In this document: positions 6,465 to 9,600 of the stretch, in pieces
Position numbering within the stretch: the stretch's first letter is position 1
Layout of the letters: each line of letters opens with the position of its first letter
From: Caryophanales bacterium UBA4691
GTDB lineage: Bacteria > Bacillota_I > Bacilli_A > RFN20 > CAG-826
Direction: 5' to 3'
Length of the DNA stretch: 9,600 nucleotides
Assembly (NCBI GenBank): GCA_002404865.1
Contig: DHKP01000025.1
Span: 1-9,600, forward strand
The notes under the pieces: model-generated
Seen by the model: only the letters and a program-made list of their open reading frames with translations
Told to the model about the DNA's origin: nothing
Database searches by the model: none
Program-made: the position numbers and the translations under genes

Positions 6465-6785
6465 TTTGCGACTAAGCAGCGCCACAGTCTCAACATGCGT
6501 AACACGGACGCAAAGAACAGGTCTACCCTTGCGAGGCAGAGTGTGAAAGGAACATATCCACTATAGTCAAAACATGACTGTGCAACTGGCTAAAACTGTA
6601 CACCAAGGTAGCACTAGGAAATAGATTCTCCACTTCAAGTCCTCATTTGTACGTTTTGAATAGATTGATGATATATTGAAGACCGCACTTTTAATCATGT
6701 TCCTTGCAAAAGCATTTAGGCATCAGTCTATCTTAATTGTGGCTATATATTTTGTGTGTTTCGATTTGCTATTCGTAATCGTGAG
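6465..6785. repeat. Direct repeat copy A (~320 bp)
   Basis: It aligns along its whole length with 9212-9545 in the same orientation. The best-conserved part (about 6590-6735) includes TTTGTACGTTTTGAATAGAT and GCATTTAGGCATCAGTCTAT. Copy A lacks 20 bp present in copy B after CATGTTCC. The lower end, read on the minus strand, encodes HVETVALLSRKAA (6496-6456), matched in copy B by LVETVVQLVHK. The repeat therefore seems to descend from the 3' part of a coding gene, now decayed in both copies. Minus-strand frames inside it (KCGLQYIINLFKTYK...) contain stops in copy A. Confidence 0.85.
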
Positions 6786-6919
6786 AGGGGGTTATGCGGC
6801 TTATGAATTGCACAAACACCCTGTAACTGTCCTTTTGGGCTGAAATAGAAAAAGCACTCTCCTAATGCTCGGGATTTAGAGCACCTTTCGTTCCTAGTAG
6901 ATGCTTTCGTCTTTATGAT

Positions 6920-7201
6920 TTATTTTTTAAACAACTCAGAGTGCGTACCAAGTCGATAAAGCATCAGAACCAGTACATCATTCCGAATTTCATAAACTAG
7001 CAACCAGTCCGGTTCAACGTGACACTCACGTGTTCCTTTATAATTGCCTGTAAGACCATGATCTTTGTATCTGGCATCCAACGTACAGCCGTTTGCAAGA
7101 ATATCGATAATCTCAAACAATTTATCCAGATTCTTGTTCTGCTTTTTCGCAAGCTTCAAATCTTTCTTAAACTGATTGGTAAACTGTACGTCGTACTTCA
7201 T
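6920..7201 (-). CDS. yafQ: YafQ-family mRNA interferase toxin
   Basis: 93 residues, the normal family length. YafQ toxins have the RelE/ParE fold and cut mRNA on the translating ribosome. Seen: the family signature HGLTGNYKGTRECHVEPDWLL (residues 48-68, in two overlapping pieces) and YRLGTHSELF (82-91). The residues known to matter in E. coli YafQ have counterparts here: H48, H61, D65, W66, R83, H87 and F91. All are kept, so it should be active. Its ATG overlaps the antitoxin stop by four bases (ATGA), implying translational coupling. It is the second gene of a two-gene operon and is neutralised by the DinJ-like partner. Confidence 0.92.
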   Translation of the reverse strand: MKYDVQFTNQFKKDLKLAKKQNKNLDKLFEIIDILANGCTLDARYKDHGLTGNYKGTRECHVEPDWLLVYEIRNDVLVLMLYRLGTHSELFKK

Positions 7202-7470
7202 TCTTTCAGCGCCGCCTTCAGTTCATCCATGCTGGAATAGCGTGGAGTAGAAGGATCTGCCATAAGCTTTCTTCCTTCCTCAATTGCTGAAGCGGTTACT
7301 TCATTCGGCACATCCAGTCGTAAATCAAAAGGAATGCCATTTTCGCGGATGGTTGCTCTTAGAAACATATTAACAGCCGTCGTCATATTGAATCCAAGTT
7401 TGTTAAAGATTGCTTCGGCCTGGTCTTTGACCGCCTTATCAGTGCGGATATTCAAATTTGTTGTGGCCAT
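7198..7470 (-). CDS. dinJ: DinJ/RelB-family antitoxin
   Basis: 90 residues. The N-terminal ribbon-helix-helix (MATTNLNIRTDKAVKDQAEA, then IFNKLGFNMTTAVNMFLRAT) dimerises and binds the operator. The C-terminal half, from about residue 45 (GIPFDLRLDVPNEVT...), is the flexible part that wraps and inhibits the toxin. The IPFDL motif is typical of the family. The start is set by AAGGAGGT seven bases upstream. It is first in the operon with yafQ and probably represses its own promoter alone and with the toxin. Confidence 0.92.
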   Translation of the reverse strand: MATTNLNIRTDKAVKDQAEAIFNKLGFNMTTAVNMFLRATIRENGIPFDLRLDVPNEVTASAIEEGRKLMADPSTPRYSSMDELKAALKE

Positions 7471-7477
7471 GCAGAGT

Positions 7478-7542
7478 ACCTCCTTATAAATAAATGATGA
7501 ATATAAGTTCGTCTAATATCAACATGTTGTATATACATTATA
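7478..7542 (-). promoter_or_regulatory. dinJ-yafQ promoter, operator palindrome and RBS
   Basis: Minus strand: -10 TATAAT at 7542-7537; a perfect palindrome CAACATGTTG at 7529-7520, just downstream at the expected transcription start; RBS AAGGAGGT at 7485-7478. The palindrome is a likely operator for the ribbon-helix-helix antitoxin. No clear -35 was found, in line with a weak autoregulated promoter. The rest of this gap (7543-7742) holds no gene I can support. Confidence 0.55.
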
Positions 7543-7742
7543 TGCATTTATTAAAAGAATAGACATCAACCTTGCCAATACCATTCTGACTTTCAAATCG
7601 AACTATACCCCTGTTTTTACCCCTTTTTTGGCTGAAATTCGGCTCACCAGGCTAGCTAGATAGTTACAAACGCTGTTTGCCTAACCAATTTTCAAAAGAA
7701 CTCAAATCATCAAAATTACGATTAAAGCAATTGATAAAGCCT

Positions 7743-9035
7743 TTAATCCCTTAATGCACCGATTGGAATTATGAAAACGCCACCCTCATCAACATAGCCA
7801 TATTTTTCATCCGTAATTACCGCTCTAACCGTCGGCAATTCCATTTTTGATTTTGGGTTTTCTTCATTGTATTTATTGATTAATGTGACAAACTTATTCA
7901 AATTATCGATTCCATCTTTGATATATTTGTCTCCAGTTTTTGCTTCAAACAAACCATATCGACCATCGGGAAGATGAACCACAAAATCGCACTCAAGACC
8001 AAGCCTATCCCGATAATATGAGATTTCACCATCAAGCGTTTTTGAATACACTTCTAGATCTCTTCCAACTAAACATTCAAAGAAAAGGCCTCTAGTTCTA
8101 AAATTCTTCTCAAGGCCTTCTTCGTTAACGCCTAACGCAGCACAAGCCAAAGAAGGATCAAAGAACTCCTTTTTTGGGAGGGATCTGATAGATGTTTTGC
8201 TTCTAATGTTTGGACACCAAGCAGGAACCTCTTTGATAACGAACAATCTTAAAAGAGCATTATAGTAATCATAAAAAGTGTTTTCCGCCAAAGGATGACC
8301 AGATTTATTTACGTCATCAATAATCGTTTTGTTATCAACGTTTTGTGAAGGCGTCCTAGCCAACGATCTAAGCAAAACCCTGGTAGTGATTGGACTTAGT
8401 TCCTTCCCACTAGCCTCTTGAATATCAGTATCGCAGATATCATTCAACGCTTGTCTTCCGTAAGAAAGAACATTATGAGGCGGATTCTTGACCCCTTCTG
8501 GCCATCCTCCCTTAACTATCAGTCTTGAAACATCCTTTCTCTCTTGCTTTAGAACAGCCTTAATTTTTTGTGTTGGGTTATCGAATAGAGATTTTAAAGA
8601 GACTTCCCCGGTTGAATCCCCACTTTCAAAAAGAGACATCGTAGTCATGTCGATTTTTACTATGCGCATTGTGCCAGTATGATTAGTGGCCCCTGCTTTA
8701 GGAGAAAAAGAGCCCGTTAATAAAAACTGTTTTTTCAAATGGAATTCATCAGCGTAGTTTTTAACCTCATCCCAAATAGCAGGATAGAGTTGCCATTCAT
8801 CGATGAGCCTTGGCTTGTCGCCTTCTAAAAACAAGCCAGGATCAGCCGCATACATTCTATCAAATCCTTCCCTTTGTTTCTTTGTGTTTAGTTTGATTTC
8901 GCTGTTGGCAAAGAACTCGGCCGTTGATGTTTTCCCGCACCACTTGGGACCTCTAACATGAACGGCAGTAAAATCTTCAAGAGACTCTCTTATTTTTTTA
9001 TCAATTAACCTAGGGATATAATCTTCTTTCAACAT
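7743..9035 (-). CDS. AAA_14 / DUF4143 ATPase with nuclease-like C-terminus
   Basis: 430 residues, intact and near the usual family length. Seen: Walker A GPKWCGKTS (29-37), Walker B-type RLIDEW (76-81), sensor LLTGS (105-109), and the DUF4143 part with RGLFFE (315-320), LECDFVV (348-352) and GLFEAKTG (361-368). E320, D350 and E364-x-K366 form a PD-(D/E)XK-like set. The family (COG1373) is widespread and often horizontally transferred, and its cellular role is not settled. The leader is very short: the -10 ends 17 bases before the ATG and no Shine-Dalgarno sequence is visible, so translation is probably near-leaderless. It lies between the two direct-repeat copies with the toxin-antitoxin pair, on the same strand but with its own promoter. 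Confidence 0.88.
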   Translation of the reverse strand: MLKEDYIPRLIDKKIRESLEDFTAVHVRGPKWCGKTSTAEFFANSEIKLNTKKQREGFDRMYAADPGLFLEGDKPRLIDEWQLYPAIWDEVKNYADEFHLKKQFLLTGSFSPKAGATNHTGTMRIVKIDMTTMSLFESGDSTGEVSLKSLFDNPTQKIKAVLKQERKDVSRLIVKGGWPEGVKNPPHNVLSYGRQALNDICDTDIQEASGKELSPITTRVLLRSLARTPSQNVDNKTIIDDVNKSGHPLAENTFYDYYNALLRLFVIKEVPAWCPNIRSKTSIRSLPKKEFFDPSLACAALGVNEEGLEKNFRTRGLFFECLVGRDLEVYSKTLDGEISYYRDRLGLECDFVVHLPDGRYGLFEAKTGDKYIKDGIDNLNKFVTLINKYNEENPKSKMELPTVRAVITDEKYGYVDEGGVFIIPIGALRD

Positions 9036-9052
9036 AGTTTGACCACAAGATT

Positions 9053-9080
9053 ATTATATAACCAATGAAGTGATTTGCAA
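9053..9080 (-). promoter_or_regulatory. Promoter of the DUF4143 ATPase
   Basis: Minus strand: -35 TTGCAA (9080-9075), 16-bp spacer, -10 TATAAT (9058-9053). Transcription should start 9-12 bases before the ATG at 9035, leaving no room for a ribosome binding site. The -35 coincides with the first of three phased repeats, so a protein bound there would compete with or recruit RNA polymerase. Confidence 0.6.
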
Positions 9081-9127
9081 TTTTTTAATGAAGTGATTTG
9101 CAATAATATACAGATATTATTTGCAAG
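9064..9127. repeat. Three phased direct repeats (23-bp period) over the ATPase promoter
   Basis: AATGAAGTGATTTGCAAT occurs perfectly at 9064-9081 and 9087-9104, separated by TTTTT. A third, diverged copy at 9110-9127 keeps ATTTGCAA in register, so TTGCAA falls at 9075, 9098 and 9121, exactly 23 bp apart. The third copy also overlaps a short inverted repeat, AATAATAT ACAG ATATTATT (9102-9121). A 23-bp period is close to two helical turns, suiting a protein that binds repeated sites on one face. Confidence 0.8.
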
Positions 9128-9211
9128 TTCTGGATTTTCGGAAAATGTATGATTTTAGAATTTTTCTTCTTTTGTCAAATTTGTCAAACGTCCCGTATTT
9201 ATTGCATTATT

Positions 9212-9545
9212 TGTGAACCAGTTGCACCACCGTCTCAACAAGCGATACATGGACGCGAGGAATGGGTCTACCAATACGGGGCAGAGTGTGAAATGAACAT
9301 ATCCACCACATTCAAAACATGACTATGCAACTGGCTAAAGCTGTACACAAAGGTAGTACCAGGAAATAGATACTCCCCTTCAAGTCCTAGTTTGTACGTT
9401 TTGAATAGATTGATGATATATTGAAGGCCGCACTTTTAATCATGTTCCTCATGCTCCCATCACGTTCTTTGCAAAAGCATTTAGGCATCAGTCTATCTTA
9501 ATTGCCACTATATTTTTGTATGTTTTGATCTGCTGTTCGTGATCG
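9212..9545. repeat. Direct repeat copy B (~330 bp)
   Basis: Partner of copy A at 6465-6785, same orientation. The two copies bracket about 2.4 kb holding the toxin-antitoxin operon and the DUF4143 ATPase. Copy B has an extra 20 bp (TCATGCTCCCATCACGTTCT) relative to A. Similarity fades at about 9212 on the left and 9545 on the right. The gap 9128-9211 between the ATPase promoter repeats and copy B holds no gene. Confidence 0.85.
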
Positions 9546-9600
9546 TTTTCAAGATGCTGTTTTCTAGCAGGTGTCGAACCTTCCAGGCTTACCGCCCCTC
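9488..9600 (-). pseudogene. C-terminal end of an unidentified ORF running off the window
   Basis: From the window edge the minus strand stays open for 37 codons (GAVSLEGSTPARKQHLENDH, then EQQIKTYKNIVAIKID) to a TGA at 9488-9490. The region is charged and looks helical. The matching DNA in copy A carries a stop and an indel in this frame, so it is not conserved as coding there. I do not recognise the family; without the upstream sequence it may be a remnant or chance. Confidence 0.25.

Larger units (their letters stand above)
5936..6919. other. Long mostly non-coding stretch
   Basis: It contains, in order: the second CCCCTAGGGG palindrome (5992-6001); a minus-strand terminator (6127-6148) and small ORF (6176-6322); a minus-strand tail reading HVETVALLSRKAA and stop (6496-6456), like the end of RlmD-type methyltransferases; and direct-repeat copy A (6465-6785). 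Between 6786 and 6919 there is only a weak stem (AGCA...TGCT then TTTTT on the minus strand), which might end the toxin-antitoxin transcript. The 6100-6500 part is richer in G+C than its surroundings. Confidence 0.5.

Noticed and set aside
6328..6566. Two overlapping plus-strand ORFs
   Set aside because: They run antisense through the rlmD-like tail and the direct repeat, without RBS or family resemblance.
7664..7752. Minus-strand open stretch reading GFINCFNRNFDDLSSFENWL after the ATPase stop
   Set aside because: It is only about 26 codons, without a start or recognisable family; length is compatible with chance.
9064..9127. CRISPR-like array
   Set aside because: The period is only 23 bp with 5-bp gaps and no cas genes; it fits phased binding sites instead.
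9570..9592. tRNA-like GGTTCGACACC on the minus strand
   Set aside because: The T-stem does not pair beyond three bases and no acceptor, D or anticodon arms are found around it.

Overview
The window looks like an accessory region of a low-to-moderate GC Gram-positive-type bacterium (Bacillota, probably an uncultured gut Bacilli or Erysipelotrichia relative). The grounds are strong AGGAGG-type ribosome binding sites, TATAAT -10 boxes, standard stop codon use (TGG for Trp, TGA as stop) and the protein families present. This placement is inference; there is no rRNA, tRNA or ribosomal gene to fix it. By eye, base composition is patchy: the transposase remnants are close to 50% G+C, while the ATPase, Fic and hypothetical genes are clearly AT-rich.

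Layout. 1-460: left end and frameshifted N-terminal remnant of an IS256-type transposase. 563-1987 (-): intact AAA ATPase with a DUF234 nuclease-like C-terminus; its promoter is bracketed by a 12-bp inverted repeat. 2153-2577 (-): multiply frameshifted remnant of an unrecognised gene. 2587-3641 (-): Fic-domain protein whose first ~40 codons are out of frame and whose active-site loop has Gly at the usual Asp/Glu position. 3927-4810 (-): uncharacterised protein with a good promoter and RBS, broken by one frameshift. 4879-5935: an IS256-like end, a possible IS21 N-terminal remnant, and an ISL3 transposase truncated in its catalytic domain, preceded by a strong hairpin and a second hairpin that hides its RBS. 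6127-6322 (-): a small ORF with its own terminator. 6465-6785 and 9212-9545: two copies of a ~320-bp direct repeat. Between the copies lie a DinJ/YafQ toxin-antitoxin operon (6920-7470, -) and an AAA_14/DUF4143 ATPase (7743-9035, -), whose promoter carries three phased TTTGCAA repeats spaced exactly 23 bp apart.

How it fits together. Nearly all real genes are on the minus strand. Intact genes (two ATPases and the toxin-antitoxin pair) alternate with decayed ones (IS remnants, Fic, two hypotheticals), as expected in an island that gains and loses genes. The two points most worth following are the 2.7-kb direct-repeat-flanked toxin-antitoxin plus ATPase module, and the fact that both ATPases couple a P-loop domain to a C-terminal PD-(D/E)XK-like residue set and have a distinctive repeat at the promoter. 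No complete mobile element, CRISPR array, RNA gene or replication origin was found.
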